The notes beneath the pieces are model-generated. The model worked only from the letters and a program-made list of their open reading frames with translations, had not been told where the DNA came from and searched no databases. Below are positions 1-8,778 of a stretch of DNA of 64,000 bases, one piece after another. The DNA comes from Flavobacterium magnum (GTDB lineage Bacteria; Bacteroidota; Bacteroidia; Flavobacteriales; Flavobacteriaceae). Both the position numbers and the translations under genes were made by a program. Positions within the stretch are counted from its first letter, which is position 1; each line of letters starts with the position of its first letter. The stretch is taken from positions 3,348,001 to 3,412,000 of the forward strand of contig NZ_CP028811.1 of assembly GCF_003055625.1 (NCBI RefSeq). Direction: 5' to 3'.

Positions 1-312
1 CAATCGCTGGTCAAACAGGTGATCGTCGAGCCGAACCTGCTGGAATACATCGCGAAAATAGTCGTCAACACGCGTGAAAATGCATTCCTGTACCTTGGCG
101 CCTCACCGCGTGCCTCGATTGCGATACTGAACGCCGCGAAAGGATTTGCCGCGATACGCGGGCGCGACTTTGTTACGCCCGAAGACATCAAGGAAGCTGC
201 GGTGCCGGTGTTGCAGCACCGCGTCATTGTCACTCCGGAACGCGAAATGGAAGGCATTACAAGCACGGAAATTATTAAGACAATTCTCGACTCGGTAGAA
301 ATCCCGAGATAA
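1..312 (+). CDS. MoxR-family AAA+ ATPase, C-terminal end (partial)
   Basis: The reading frame is open from base 1, so the start lies outside the window; about 103 residues remain. The piece matches the C-terminal lid domain of MoxR ATPases: a helical stretch with SPRASIAILNAAKGFAAIRG, then a segment where the family has VLxHRIxLxP, here VLQHRVIVTPE. MoxR proteins are AAA+ chaperones thought to help mature metalloproteins or VWA-domain partners. The DUF58 gene begins 10 bp downstream on the same strand, the usual MoxR-DUF58 pairing. Walker motifs would be upstream and cannot be seen. Confidence 0.88.
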   Translation, partial: QSLVKQVIVEPNLLEYIAKIVVNTRENAFLYLGASPRASIAILNAAKGFAAIRGRDFVTPEDIKEAAVPVLQHRVIVTPEREMEGITSTEIIKTILDSVEIPR

Positions 313-321
313 AAACACAAC

Positions 322-1662
322 ATGGGCGCATTGCATTTTTTCAGGCGATTGTATATCAACCACCGGTTTTTCTTCATGCTGATGGGGATGATGCTGGTAT
401 TCATCTGCGCCTTTATTTTTCCTTTTTTGTTCGATGCGGCGCGTTTCCTGTTTTTTGCACTGCTGTTCATTTTAGCCCTGGACACCCTCATTGTCTTTGT
501 TGTCGGAAAAGGTATTGATGCCACGCGGGCGATGCCGGAAAAATTGTCTAACGGCGATGAGAATCCCATTACGGTCACCATCCGGAATTTTTACACATTC
601 CCGATCCGGGTGCGCATCATAGATGAGATTCCTTTCCAGTTCCAGATCCGCAATTTCAATATAGAAAAAAAGATAGCGGCCTCTTCGGAAAAGCAATTTA
701 CCTACCAGCTGCGACCGGTCGAACGCGGTGAATATTCGTTCGGCAACCTGAATGTTTACGTGTCATCGCCGCTGGGAATCGTCTCAAGGCGGTTTACTTT
801 CGAAAAAGGGCGCATCGTTCCTGCATACCCGTCATATGTACAGCTCAGGAAATACGACCTGATGGCTTTCTCGAACAACCTGTTCCAATACGGTGTAAAA
901 AAAATCAGGCGTATCGGGCATTCGATGGAATTCGAACAGATTAAGGAATACACCCAGGGCGACGACATCAGGACGCTGAACTGGAAAGCCACGGCCAAGA
1001 AAAATGCACTGATGGTCAACCAATTCCAGGATGAAAAATCACAATCGGTTTATATGGCGATTGACAAAGGCCGTGTGATGAAAATGCCGTTTAACGGCTT
1101 GAGCCTGCTGGATTATGCTATCAATGCTACCCTGGTACTTTCTAACGTCATCCTGAAAAAGCACGATAAGGCCGGGATGCTTACCTTTTCCAAAAAAGTT
1201 GAAAACCGCGTTGTGGCTGAGAAAAGGTCATCGCAAATGGAAAAGATCCTCGAAAGCCTGTATAATGTCAAAACCGACTTTTTTGAAAGTGATTACAGCC
1301 GGCTGTACGCCGACATCCGTAAAAACATCAGCCACCGCAGCCTGATCCTGCTGTACACGAATTTTGAAAGCCTCGACGGCCTGCACCGCCAACTGCCGTA
1401 CCTGAAAGCGATTTCAAAAAGCCATCTTCTGGTGGTCATTTTCTTTAACAATACCGAACTGGATGCGATGATCCGGCAAAAATCCGAAAACATCAGGCAG
1501 GTGTATGACAAAGCCATCGCTGAGAAATTTGCTTTTGAGAAACGGCTCATTGTCAATGAGTTGAGGAAATACGGCATTCATTCGGTGCTGACCCGGCCTG
1601 AAAATCTTACTTTGGACACCATCAACAAATATCTCGAGATTAAGGCGCGCGGAATTTTGTAG
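322..1662 (+). CDS. DUF58 domain-containing protein
   Basis: A 446-residue protein. Two hydrophobic helices lie within about residues 15-65, followed by a soluble part. The DUF58 signature sits around residues 205-245 (FEQIKEYTQGDDIRTLNWKA, then the MVNQFQDEKSQSVYMAID stretch); this domain resembles a VWA fold. The role is not established biochemically; DUF58 proteins are regularly encoded beside MoxR ATPases and are presumed partners. The gene starts 10 bp after the MoxR stop and ends 9 bp before the next gene, so co-transcription is likely. Confidence 0.88.
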   Translation: MGALHFFRRLYINHRFFFMLMGMMLVFICAFIFPFLFDAARFLFFALLFILALDTLIVFVVGKGIDATRAMPEKLSNGDENPITVTIRNFYTFPIRVRIIDEIPFQFQIRNFNIEKKIAASSEKQFTYQLRPVERGEYSFGNLNVYVSSPLGIVSRRFTFEKGRIVPAYPSYVQLRKYDLMAFSNNLFQYGVKKIRRIGHSMEFEQIKEYTQGDDIRTLNWKATAKKNALMVNQFQDEKSQSVYMAIDKGRVMKMPFNGLSLLDYAINATLVLSNVILKKHDKAGMLTFSKKVENRVVAEKRSSQMEKILESLYNVKTDFFESDYSRLYADIRKNISHRSLILLYTNFESLDGLHRQLPYLKAISKSHLLVVIFFNNTELDAMIRQKSENIRQVYDKAIAEKFAFEKRLIVNELRKYGIHSVLTRPENLTLDTINKYLEIKARGIL

Positions 1663-1671
1663 TTTTGCATC

Positions 1672-2661
1672 ATGACCCGCAACTTAGATTTTTTCAATAT
1701 CCTGCTGATGCTGCTTTCGATGGTCCTGGCGCTGCTGATTCCATTTGAGTTGTTCCTTTTCGTATATGCGGTGCTCGGCCCGCTGCATTACCTCACCGAA
1801 ATCAATTGGCTGCAGCAGAAGAATTTTTTCCTGACCCGCAAAAACGATCAATATTTTATCGCCTTTTTCATTCTGCTGCTGGCGATCACGGGGATTTTCA
1901 ACCTGAAAGGCTACTCGCCGCTGCTGATCTTTACTACATTTTTCGGCTCTTTGGCATTGCTTTTTATCGGGAGTTGGCGCAGACGGCTTGCCGCCCTGTC
2001 GGGAATCCTTGCCGCCGGAATCCTGCTTACGGTATTTTTTTATAAGCCCTTCCGCATCGTGTTTTCGATGTTTTTGCCTACGGTGGTGCACGTCTTTATA
2101 TTCACCGGACTTTTTATTTTACTGGGGGCACTCCGCGGGAAAAGCCATATGGGTATCGCTTCCATAGTGGTGTTCGTGAGTTGTTCGCTGGGTTTGGTAA
2201 TGGCCGGCAGCGCCTGGAATCAATCGGTGATTTCTGAATACCTCACAGACAGTTACCGCATTTTCCAAAGCCTGAACATCCGGATGGCGCAGCTTTTCGA
2301 TTTTCTGCATTTTACCGAAATCAAAGCCCGCCTTACGTCAGCCGACGACCAAAACCAGCTGGTTTTCTTTTCTGATGCCGGGGTTAAGGTGATGCGTTTC
2401 ATCGCTTTTGCCTACACCTACCACTATCTTAACTGGTTTTCAAAAACGTCGGTGATTCAATGGCACAAGACCTCTCGTATCAAGGGGATCGGAATCCTTA
2501 CGATCTGGCTGGCTTCCATTGGCCTGTATTTGTATGACTACAACACCGGACTGAAATGGCTTTACATCTTAAGCATCGCGCATGTGCTGCTCGAGTTCCC
2601 GCTGAACCACAGGATTTTTATCGATATCCGCAAACATTTAAGGCTCAAGGCGGCAGGCTGA
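1672..2661 (+). CDS. polytopic membrane protein of unknown function
   Basis: A 329-residue, very hydrophobic protein with about eight to nine predicted membrane segments (for example residues 8-30, 60-80, 85-105, 110-125, 132-150, 160-178, near 240-255, 270-290 and 295-315). Histidines in LGPLHYLTEINWL (about residues 36-48), AYTYHYLNWFSKT (about 247-259) and AHVLLEFPLNHR near the end could be ligands or catalytic residues. I do not recognise the family. It follows the DUF58 gene by 9 bp and precedes the RNA methyltransferase by 31 bp, so it probably belongs to the MoxR-DUF58 transcript. Confidence 0.75.
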   Translation: MTRNLDFFNILLMLLSMVLALLIPFELFLFVYAVLGPLHYLTEINWLQQKNFFLTRKNDQYFIAFFILLLAITGIFNLKGYSPLLIFTTFFGSLALLFIGSWRRRLAALSGILAAGILLTVFFYKPFRIVFSMFLPTVVHVFIFTGLFILLGALRGKSHMGIASIVVFVSCSLGLVMAGSAWNQSVISEYLTDSYRIFQSLNIRMAQLFDFLHFTEIKARLTSADDQNQLVFFSDAGVKVMRFIAFAYTYHYLNWFSKTSVIQWHKTSRIKGIGILTIWLASIGLYLYDYNTGLKWLYILSIAHVLLEFPLNHRIFIDIRKHLRLKAAG

Positions 2662-2692
2662 AAAATCTTCGCTATTTTTAACCAAAATTTCC

Positions 2693-3475
2693 ATGTTGAA
2701 ACAAATCACTTCGGTTCAAAACCCATTCATAAAATCATTGGTGCAGCTCCAGGAAAAATCCAGGGCGCGCAAACAAAGCGGCACTTTCCTGATTGAAGGC
2801 AAACGTGAGATCGAACTGGCGCTGAAGGGTGGCTTTTCCCTTGAAGCACTGTTATTCTGGCCTGAAATCTGCCCCGAAGCCGAAGCGCGCAAATTGCATA
2901 CCCAGCCGATTGAAATCAACAGGGAAGTATACCAAAAACTCGCTTACCGGGACACTACTGAAGGCATCCTTGCCGTTGCCCAAAGCAGGGATTTGTCGCT
3001 CGACGCTTTGAATCTGCCCGACAACCCGCTTATCCTCGTGGCCGAGTCGCCCGAAAAACCCGGAAATATCGGTGCGTTGCTGCGCACTGCAGACGCCGCC
3101 GGACTCGACGCTGTCATCATCGCCGATGCCAAAGCGGATTTGTATAATCCCAATGTCGTGCGCTCCAGCGTAGGCTGTATTTTCACCAACACTGTCGCCG
3201 TGGGCAGTACACTGGAAGTCATTGCCTTTCTCAAAGAGAAAAATATCGCCATTTACTGCGCCACCTTACAGGATGCGACCCCATACCACACCCAGGACTA
3301 CACTGCGCCAAGCGCTTTGGTAGTCGGGACCGAGGCAACGGGCCTCACACAACCCTGGCGCGACGCCGCTACACAAAATATCATCATCCCGATGCAGGGC
3401 GAAATCGATTCAATGAATGTTTCCGTCGCAGCGGCGGTCTTGATATTTGAGGCGAAACGGCAGCGCGGGTTTTAA
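2693..3475 (+). CDS. SpoU/TrmH-family RNA 2'-O-methyltransferase
   Basis: A 260-residue SPOUT-class methyltransferase, predicted to transfer a methyl group from S-adenosylmethionine to a ribose 2'-OH in rRNA or tRNA. The N-terminal part (about 1-95) is the SpoU substrate-binding domain, with the typical opening SVQNPFIKSLVQLQEKSRAR. The catalytic part carries the three SpoU motifs: PGNIGALLRTADAAG near residue 120, VVGTEATGLTQPW near 212, and DSMNVSVAAAVLIFE near 239, forming the knotted cofactor site. Length is normal. The exact modified base cannot be told from sequence. A TATTTTTA hexamer-like element at 2673-2680 might give it its own promoter, but no upstream TTG fits. Confidence 0.9.
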   Translation: MLKQITSVQNPFIKSLVQLQEKSRARKQSGTFLIEGKREIELALKGGFSLEALLFWPEICPEAEARKLHTQPIEINREVYQKLAYRDTTEGILAVAQSRDLSLDALNLPDNPLILVAESPEKPGNIGALLRTADAAGLDAVIIADAKADLYNPNVVRSSVGCIFTNTVAVGSTLEVIAFLKEKNIAIYCATLQDATPYHTQDYTAPSALVVGTEATGLTQPWRDAATQNIIIPMQGEIDSMNVSVAAAVLIFEAKRQRGF

Positions 3476-3491
3476 TTCAGACTTAAAAATT

Positions 3492-5024
3492 ATGAGAGCA
3501 TTTTTTTGGATTTTTACATTATTGATTGCCAATAGCCTTTCAGCGCAACTCAGCGAGCCGCAGGTTGATGAGCTGGTAAACCGGACGCTGAAAACATTTG
3601 ATGTCCCGGGTATCGCCGTGGGCATCATAAAAGACGGGAAAGTCGTGCTTGCAAAAGGCTACGGCGTGCGCTCGATCATAACCCGGGAAAGCGTGGACGC
3701 CAATACCCTGTTTGGAATTGCCTCTAACAGCAAGGCGTTTACCAGCGCGGCACTGGCCATGCTCGTCGACGAAAATAAGATGGGCTGGGACGACAAGGTC
3801 ATCAAATACATCCCGGAATTCAAGATGTACAACGACTATGTGACGAGTGAATTTACAATACGCGACCTGCTCACCCACCGCAGCGGCCTCGGACTCGGCG
3901 CGGGCGATCTGATGATCTGGCCCGACGGGCATGATTTCACCCCGAAGGACATCATCAAGAACATCCAATACTTAAAACCTGTTTCGGCCTTTCGGACAAA
4001 ATATGACTACGACAACCTGCTGTATGTGATCGCGGGTGAGGTCGTCGCCCGCGTAAGCGGCACGAGCTGGAACGACTTTGTGTCGCAACGCATCATGAAG
4101 CCGTTAGAGATGAATCACAGCGCGCCGTCCTGGAACCTGTTAAGGGACACGTCGAACGTCATTGTGCCTCATGTCCCGATTGACGGCAAACTTAAAGTCA
4201 TCGAGCGCTACCGCAACAACATATTTGATGCGGCAGCGGGTATTTATACGAGCGTAAACGACCTTGGCAAATGGGTGCTGATGCAGCTCAATCAGGGGAA
4301 ATATGGCGACACCCAACTCTTTTCCAAAAAAACGCAAACCGAGATGTGGACACCGCAGACAATCATTCCGGTTACTGCCGCTGCGCCATACAATTCTCAT
4401 TTCAAGGCCTACGGACTGGGCTGGTTCCTGAGCGATGTGAAAGGGTATAAACAGGTAACCCATACCGGAGGTTTGGAAGGCATCGTGACACAGGTCATTA
4501 TGTTTCCGGAGCTTAACCTCGGGATCATCGTGCTGACAAACCAGCAATCCGGGTCTGCGTTTAATGCGATTTCGAATACCATCAAAGACAGTTATCTCGG
4601 CATCGCACCAAGCGACTGGGTAAAATTTTATGCTGACAAGGACCGGGCCAGCGAGGACAATGCCGATAAAATCACCGATGAAGTCTGGGCGGCCGTTGCA
4701 AAAAACCAAAACGGACAGTTGACCGCGGATGGCTCAAAATACACCGGCGTATACAGCGATAAATGGTTCGGCGACGTGTCGATTACTGAAAAAAAAGGCA
4801 GGCTGTACTTCGCTTCGAAGCGCTCGCCACAACTCACAGGCGAGATGTTTCTTTATAAGGAAAATCAGTTTGCCGTCCGGTGGAACAACCGCTACTTCCA
4901 TGCTGATGCCTTTGTGCTGTTTAAAAACGGCAATACCGAATTCGAAATGAAGGCCATTTCCCCATTGACGGATTTCAGCTACGATTTTCAGGATCTGTAT
5001 TTCACAAAAAAAGCAAAGCAGTAG
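3492..5024 (+). CDS. secreted serine hydrolase, beta-lactamase (class C/PBP-like) family
   Basis: A 510-residue protein. I chose the ATG at 3492, which gives a clean signal peptide ending SLSAQ; the frame is open from 3447 but the extra 15 residues are not signal-like. The serine hydrolase fold covers about residues 22-370 with SxxK (S78-N-S-K81), a YDN motif near residue 175 and HTGG near 325. The C-terminal 130 residues form a DUF3471-like beta domain that often follows this fold in Bacteroidota. Members act as esterases, D-peptidases or are of unknown substrate; beta-lactam resistance cannot be inferred. It begins 16 bp after the methyltransferase stop. Confidence 0.87.
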   Translation: MRAFFWIFTLLIANSLSAQLSEPQVDELVNRTLKTFDVPGIAVGIIKDGKVVLAKGYGVRSIITRESVDANTLFGIASNSKAFTSAALAMLVDENKMGWDDKVIKYIPEFKMYNDYVTSEFTIRDLLTHRSGLGLGAGDLMIWPDGHDFTPKDIIKNIQYLKPVSAFRTKYDYDNLLYVIAGEVVARVSGTSWNDFVSQRIMKPLEMNHSAPSWNLLRDTSNVIVPHVPIDGKLKVIERYRNNIFDAAAGIYTSVNDLGKWVLMQLNQGKYGDTQLFSKKTQTEMWTPQTIIPVTAAAPYNSHFKAYGLGWFLSDVKGYKQVTHTGGLEGIVTQVIMFPELNLGIIVLTNQQSGSAFNAISNTIKDSYLGIAPSDWVKFYADKDRASEDNADKITDEVWAAVAKNQNGQLTADGSKYTGVYSDKWFGDVSITEKKGRLYFASKRSPQLTGEMFLYKENQFAVRWNNRYFHADAFVLFKNGNTEFEMKAISPLTDFSYDFQDLYFTKKAKQ

Positions 5025-5113
5025 CCTTCGCTTTCAACCCGAAAAATCATTGGAAACCATCCTGAAGAAAGGGCAGCACGTATGTGTCAGGCTATTAACA
5101 CCAAATTCCGGCA

Positions 5114-5129
5114 TGGCGCTACGGCGCCA
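5114..5129. other. short hairpin with TACG loop in a 227-bp non-coding gap
   Basis: Between the serine hydrolase (stop 5024) and the ppGpp gene lies a stretch without a gene. It holds a perfect 6-bp stem TGGCGC/GCGCCA closed by TACG, a loop type known to be very stable in RNA. No T-run follows, so it is not a normal terminator. The rest of the gap shows nothing I can name apart from the promoter at its end. Confidence 0.35.
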
Positions 5130-5199
5130 GTGGAGTCGATAGTCAGGCAAACATAAACCACCGCGCGACCCGTACCTGCTAGCAGAACTGCGAACCGCG

Positions 5200-5231
5200 T
5201 TTGCACATTCCAATTCTTTGTCCTATTTTTA
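5200..5231 (+). promoter_or_regulatory. Bacteroidota-type promoter for the relA/spoT gene
   Basis: TTTG at 5200-5203, a 20-base spacer and TATTTTTA at 5224-5231, which matches TAnnTTTG except for the last base. The expected start point (about 5236-5240) is only a dozen bases before the ATG at 5252. Confidence 0.5.
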
Positions 5232-5251
5232 GGAATTGAATGTTTTCACAC

Positions 5252-7468
5252 ATGACAGAAATTGAAATAGAACAGGAGAATAAAGCGATTGCCCGTGAGT
5301 ACAAAGAACTGTTGCGTATCAGCTACCAGACGCTGAGCGTAGAAGATAAGAAACTCATACGCAAGGCGTTTGATGTCGCCGTCGACGCGCACAAGGACCA
5401 GCGGCGCAAATCCGGCGAGGCGTACATCTTCCATCCGATCGCAGTAGCAAAAATCGTCGCTTCCGAAATCGGTCTCGGCGCTACGGCGATTGCCGCGGCC
5501 CTGATGCACGATGTCGTCGAGGATACTGATGTGACGATTGAGGATATTGAGAAAATGTTCAATTCCAAAATCGCGCAGATTGTCGAAGGACTCACGAAGA
5601 TTTCGCAGGTGCAGAAAGACCTCAATATCTCGATGCAGGCCGAAAATTTTCGAAAAATGCTGCTCACCCTCAATGACGATGTACGCGTTATCCTGATCAA
5701 GCTCGCCGACAGGCTGCACAACATGCAGACAATGGAGTCGATGGCGGAGCACAAGCAGACCAAAATCGCCTCGGAAACCTTATACATTTATGCCCCGCTC
5801 GCCCACCGCCTTGGCCTTTACAACATCAAGCAAAAACTTGAGGACCTCGGACTGAAATATACGGAACCACAGGTGTATCATGAAATCCTGAGCAAGATGA
5901 AGGAAACCAAGGAAGAGCAGGACGAATACATTAAGAGCATTTCTGACGTGTTGAAGCAATCGCTCGATACCGAGGGATTGGACTACATCATTAAAGGCCG
6001 CCCAAAGTCAATCTATTCCATACGCCGCAAAATGAAAGCGCAGAATGTGAGTTATGACGAGGTCTATGACAAGTTTGCGCTGCGCATCGTCTACCGGTCC
6101 AGCGTACACGATGAAAAGTTCATCGCGTGGAAAATCTATTCGATAGTCACCGACCATTTCCGTCCAAGTCCGAGCCGGTTACGCGACTGGATATCCTCGC
6201 CCAAATCAACCGGGTACGAAGCGCTGCATACAACTGTAATGGGTCCGAAAGGCCGTTGGGTAGAAGTACAGGTACGAAGCGAACGCATGGATGAAATTGC
6301 CGAAAAAGGATACGCCGCGCATTACAAATACAAACAGGGCGCCAATGAGGAAAGCGGGCTGGATATCTGGCTGAACCTTCTTAAGGAAGCACTCGAAAAC
6401 CAGGAAACCAACGCCGTGGATTTCGTCGAGGATTTTAAGATGAATCTCTATTCGAAGGAAATTTTCGTATTCACCCCCAAGGGCGAGATCAAATCGCTGC
6501 CAAAAGGCGCGACATCGCTGGATTTCGCATTCAGCATCCACTCCGCGATCGGAATCAGGACACGTGGCACACGCGTGAATGGCAAGCTCGTTCCGCTGAA
6601 TTATGAGCTCAAAAGCGGTGACCAGATTGAGGTTATCACTTCCCAAAATCAAAAACCCACGATGCACTGGCTGGAGTATGTGACCACTGCGAGGGCCAAA
6701 AATAAAATCAAGAGTGTCCTGAACGAAGACACCAAGAAGATTGCTGAGGAAGGCAAGGAGCTCCTGACGCGAAAATTGCGCCACCTCAAAATCAATGTAA
6801 ACGAAAATACGATCAATGAACTGGTGAGCTTTTTTAAGCTCAAGACCAGCCTCGACCTGTATTACCGTGCAGGGATCGGATCGCTGGAAAACGCGCAATT
6901 GAAGGAATATGCATCGCTGAAGAGCAATACGCTGATGAATTTCTTCAAGAGCAAGATCAAACGTACGCCAAATTACAATCCCGAGCAGATCCAGAAAGAC
7001 GAGATCACAAGCAATTATGACATGCTGGTATTCGGGCCGGAACACGACAAGCTCGACTACAAGCTGTCGACCTGCTGCAACCCGATTCCCGGGGATGAGG
7101 TATTTGGGTTCATTACGATCAATGAGGGGATTAAAGTCCACAAAAAAGACTGCCCCAATGCCATCAGCCTGCAGTCGAATTATGCCTATCGCATCATCCA
7201 GGCGAAATGGATCGACTCGACCCAGCAGGAATTCAAGGCGATATTGAACATCACGGGTATGGACAGCCTCGGACTTACGAACGAGCTCACTAAAGTCATT
7301 TCCAGCAACATGCACGTAAACATCCAGAGCATCTCACTGAGCAGCGAGGCGGGGATCTTCAAAGGGCAGGTCACAGTGATCGTACAGAACAATACCATCC
7401 TGAAGCGCATGGTGGAAAACATCCAGAAAATTGACGGTATCGATAAGGTGACGCGGGTTTACAAGTAA
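5252..7468 (+). CDS. RelA/SpoT bifunctional (p)ppGpp synthetase/hydrolase
   Basis: A 738-residue long RSH enzyme that makes and degrades the stringent-response alarmone (p)ppGpp. Domain order: HD hydrolase (about 35-195) with H86-D87 in the HDVVED motif, so hydrolase activity is expected; synthetase domain (about 230-350) with KSIYSIRRKM and YDKFALRIVY; TGS domain (about 395-455); helical and zinc-finger-like region with CCNPIPGD; C-terminal ACT domain (about 660-738). An ATG at 5240 is in frame, but starting at 5252 gives the family-like opening MTEIEIEQENKAI and leaves room for the promoter. Both catalytic domains appear intact, so this may be the organism's only long RSH enzyme (inference). 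Confidence 0.95.
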   Translation: MTEIEIEQENKAIAREYKELLRISYQTLSVEDKKLIRKAFDVAVDAHKDQRRKSGEAYIFHPIAVAKIVASEIGLGATAIAAALMHDVVEDTDVTIEDIEKMFNSKIAQIVEGLTKISQVQKDLNISMQAENFRKMLLTLNDDVRVILIKLADRLHNMQTMESMAEHKQTKIASETLYIYAPLAHRLGLYNIKQKLEDLGLKYTEPQVYHEILSKMKETKEEQDEYIKSISDVLKQSLDTEGLDYIIKGRPKSIYSIRRKMKAQNVSYDEVYDKFALRIVYRSSVHDEKFIAWKIYSIVTDHFRPSPSRLRDWISSPKSTGYEALHTTVMGPKGRWVEVQVRSERMDEIAEKGYAAHYKYKQGANEESGLDIWLNLLKEALENQETNAVDFVEDFKMNLYSKEIFVFTPKGEIKSLPKGATSLDFAFSIHSAIGIRTRGTRVNGKLVPLNYELKSGDQIEVITSQNQKPTMHWLEYVTTARAKNKIKSVLNEDTKKIAEEGKELLTRKLRHLKINVNENTINELVSFFKLKTSLDLYYRAGIGSLENAQLKEYASLKSNTLMNFFKSKIKRTPNYNPEQIQKDEITSNYDMLVFGPEHDKLDYKLSTCCNPIPGDEVFGFITINEGIKVHKKDCPNAISLQSNYAYRIIQAKWIDSTQQEFKAILNITGMDSLGLTNELTKVISSNMHVNIQSISLSSEAGIFKGQVTVIVQNNTILKRMVENIQKIDGIDKVTRVYK

Positions 7469-7576
7469 ACGTCCCGCACTGATCGGATGTTTTCAGAACG
7501 CATTCAGGAATCCATCGGGATACTCAATATGGAACGCGAGACAGTTTCAGCAAAAGCCTGACCAAAATGAACAACC

Positions 7577-8038
7577 ATGCAGGAACCCTTCTTTAACGAC
7601 CACATCCAACTCCAGAAATCAGAAGGCAAAGGCGGCTGGACATTCATCAGCATGCCTGTAATGCCGAACCTGCCCAAAAAGAAAAACAGCACCGTGAAAG
7701 TACGCGGTACGATTGACGGGTATGTACTTGACGGCATCCACATCTGGGCGATGAAAAAAGGCACGTTCCTGGCTGTAAAAGCGGAAATCCGCAAGGCCAT
7801 CGGTAAAGCATCGGGTGACACGGTAAAACTGGTGCTGTACCTTGACGAGCCGCAATCAGCCATACCGGACGACTTTATGCTCTGCCTTCAGGAAGAGCCG
7901 AAAATCCTCAGCCAATTCAGGAATTTGCCCCAAAAGCAACAGCAGGAAATGCTCGACCACATCTTTTCGGCCAGAACCGAAGACGAGAAGATTGAACGGA
8001 TGGCCAAGGCAATGGACCGGCTCGCAAGCCACGATTAG
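7577..8038 (+). CDS. YdeI/OmpD-associated family protein with DUF1905 domain
   Basis: A 153-residue cytosolic protein. Residues 10-85 form a DUF1905 beta-barrel-like domain (GWTFISMPVMPNLPKK, VKVRGTIDGY, then KAIGKASGDTVKLVLYLDE). The C-terminal 60 residues are a helical YdeI/OmpD-associated segment with PDDFMLCLQEEP and DHIFSARTEDEKIERMAKAM. Some relatives are described as bacteriocin-protection factors, but no biochemical activity is firmly known. It lies 108 bp after the ppGpp gene. Confidence 0.82.
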   Translation: MQEPFFNDHIQLQKSEGKGGWTFISMPVMPNLPKKKNSTVKVRGTIDGYVLDGIHIWAMKKGTFLAVKAEIRKAIGKASGDTVKLVLYLDEPQSAIPDDFMLCLQEEPKILSQFRNLPQKQQQEMLDHIFSARTEDEKIERMAKAMDRLASHD

Positions 8039-8060
8039 CGATCCGCTGTTGCAGCGCACT

Positions 8061-8106
8061 AATTATCAATTATCAATTGCCCATTATCAATTATCCATTA
8101 TCTTTG
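8061..8106 (+). promoter_or_regulatory. fur promoter embedded in ATTATCAA repeats
   Basis: TTG at 8077-8079, 19-base spacer, then TATCTTTG at 8099-8106, a perfect TAnnTTTG. The whole stretch is built from copies of ATTATCAA or TTATCAA (starts near 8062, 8069, 8083) and degenerate TTATCCA and TTATC. The ATG at 8111 is only 4 bases after the -7 element, so the transcript could be leaderless. The repeats may be operator sites, possibly autoregulatory, but this is inference. Confidence 0.6.
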
Positions 8107-8110
8107 CGGC

Positions 8111-8611
8111 ATGACACTTATATCGGTAGATAACAGCAAAAACCAGGAAATCGTCAAGAACGTTTTCACCAAATACCTGGAGAAGAAAGGCCACCGCAAA
8201 ACGCCGGAACGGTACGCAATCCTTCAGGAAATTTACGACAGCGAGGAGCATTTTGATATAGAAAACCTCTACATCAAAATGAAAAACAAAAACTATCGGG
8301 TGAGCCGTGCCACGTTGTACAACACGATTGAGTTGCTGCTGGACTGTGCGCTGGTACGCAAGCACCAGTTCGGGCAAAACCAGGCGCATTATGAGAAATC
8401 ATACTTCGACAAACAGCACGACCACATCATCATGACCGACACAGGCGAAGTGATTGAATTCTGCGATCCGCGCATCCAGACGATCAAAAAGACGATCGAG
8501 GAAATCTTCGACATCGAGATTCACAACCATTCGCTGTACCTGTATGGCAACAAACGGAAAATCGATACAGAGACCGAAGCGCAGGAAGGATCAGCCTCGT
8601 CTGGCACATAA
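8111..8611 (+). CDS. Fur-family transcriptional regulator
   Basis: A 166-residue ferric-uptake-regulator family protein. The winged-helix DNA-binding domain covers about residues 15-90 ([36 protein letters not shown]). The dimerisation and metal domain follows with [20 protein letters not shown], where HDH and the later HNHS are likely metal ligands. The structural CxxC pairs of E. coli Fur are absent, so a zinc site through paired cysteines is not expected. Metal specificity cannot be decided here. The downstream purA is 167 bp away with a GC-rich repeat between, so fur is probably monocistronic. Confidence 0.88.
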   Translation: MTLISVDNSKNQEIVKNVFTKYLEKKGHRKTPERYAILQEIYDSEEHFDIENLYIKMKNKNYRVSRATLYNTIELLLDCALVRKHQFGQNQAHYEKSYFDKQHDHIIMTDTGEVIEFCDPRIQTIKKTIEEIFDIEIHNHSLYLYGNKRKIDTETEAQEGSASSGT

Positions 8612-8616
8612 TTATT

Positions 8617-8690
8617 GGGGCGCCGCCTTCGGCCCGGGCTCTCCGCGGTGCACGGCACCTTGCTGCGATCCCTGGCGCGGTCCCGCGAAA
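8617..8690 (+). repeat. GC-rich dispersed intergenic repeat, copy 1
   Basis: A GC-rich block between fur and purA. Bases 8635-8684 align without gaps to 49224-49273 with 40 of 50 identical, sharing CGGGCT, ACCTTGC, ATCCCT and CGCGGTCCC. Upstream it has a small hairpin, GCC TTC GGC. This resembles the short REP-like intergenic repeats common in Flavobacteriaceae. No open frame crosses it. Confidence 0.7.
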
Positions 8691-8778
8691 AAAGAACTTT
8701 AAACACACAACAACCATAAATCATTGGCAGCAACCACAACCGTTACACCGTTATCAATGATTGATTATTCCTAACAAA

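Noticed and set aside
1660..1667. TAGTTTTG as a perfect -7 box before the gene at 1672
   Set aside because: It overlaps the stop codon of the DUF58 gene, lies 4 bases from the ATG and has no TTG partner; operon read-through explains expression better.
6206..7315. Long minus-strand open frame of 369 codons inside the ppGpp gene
   Set aside because: It is antisense to a clearly conserved enzyme, has no recognisable domains and no promoter; third-position bias of the real gene creates it.
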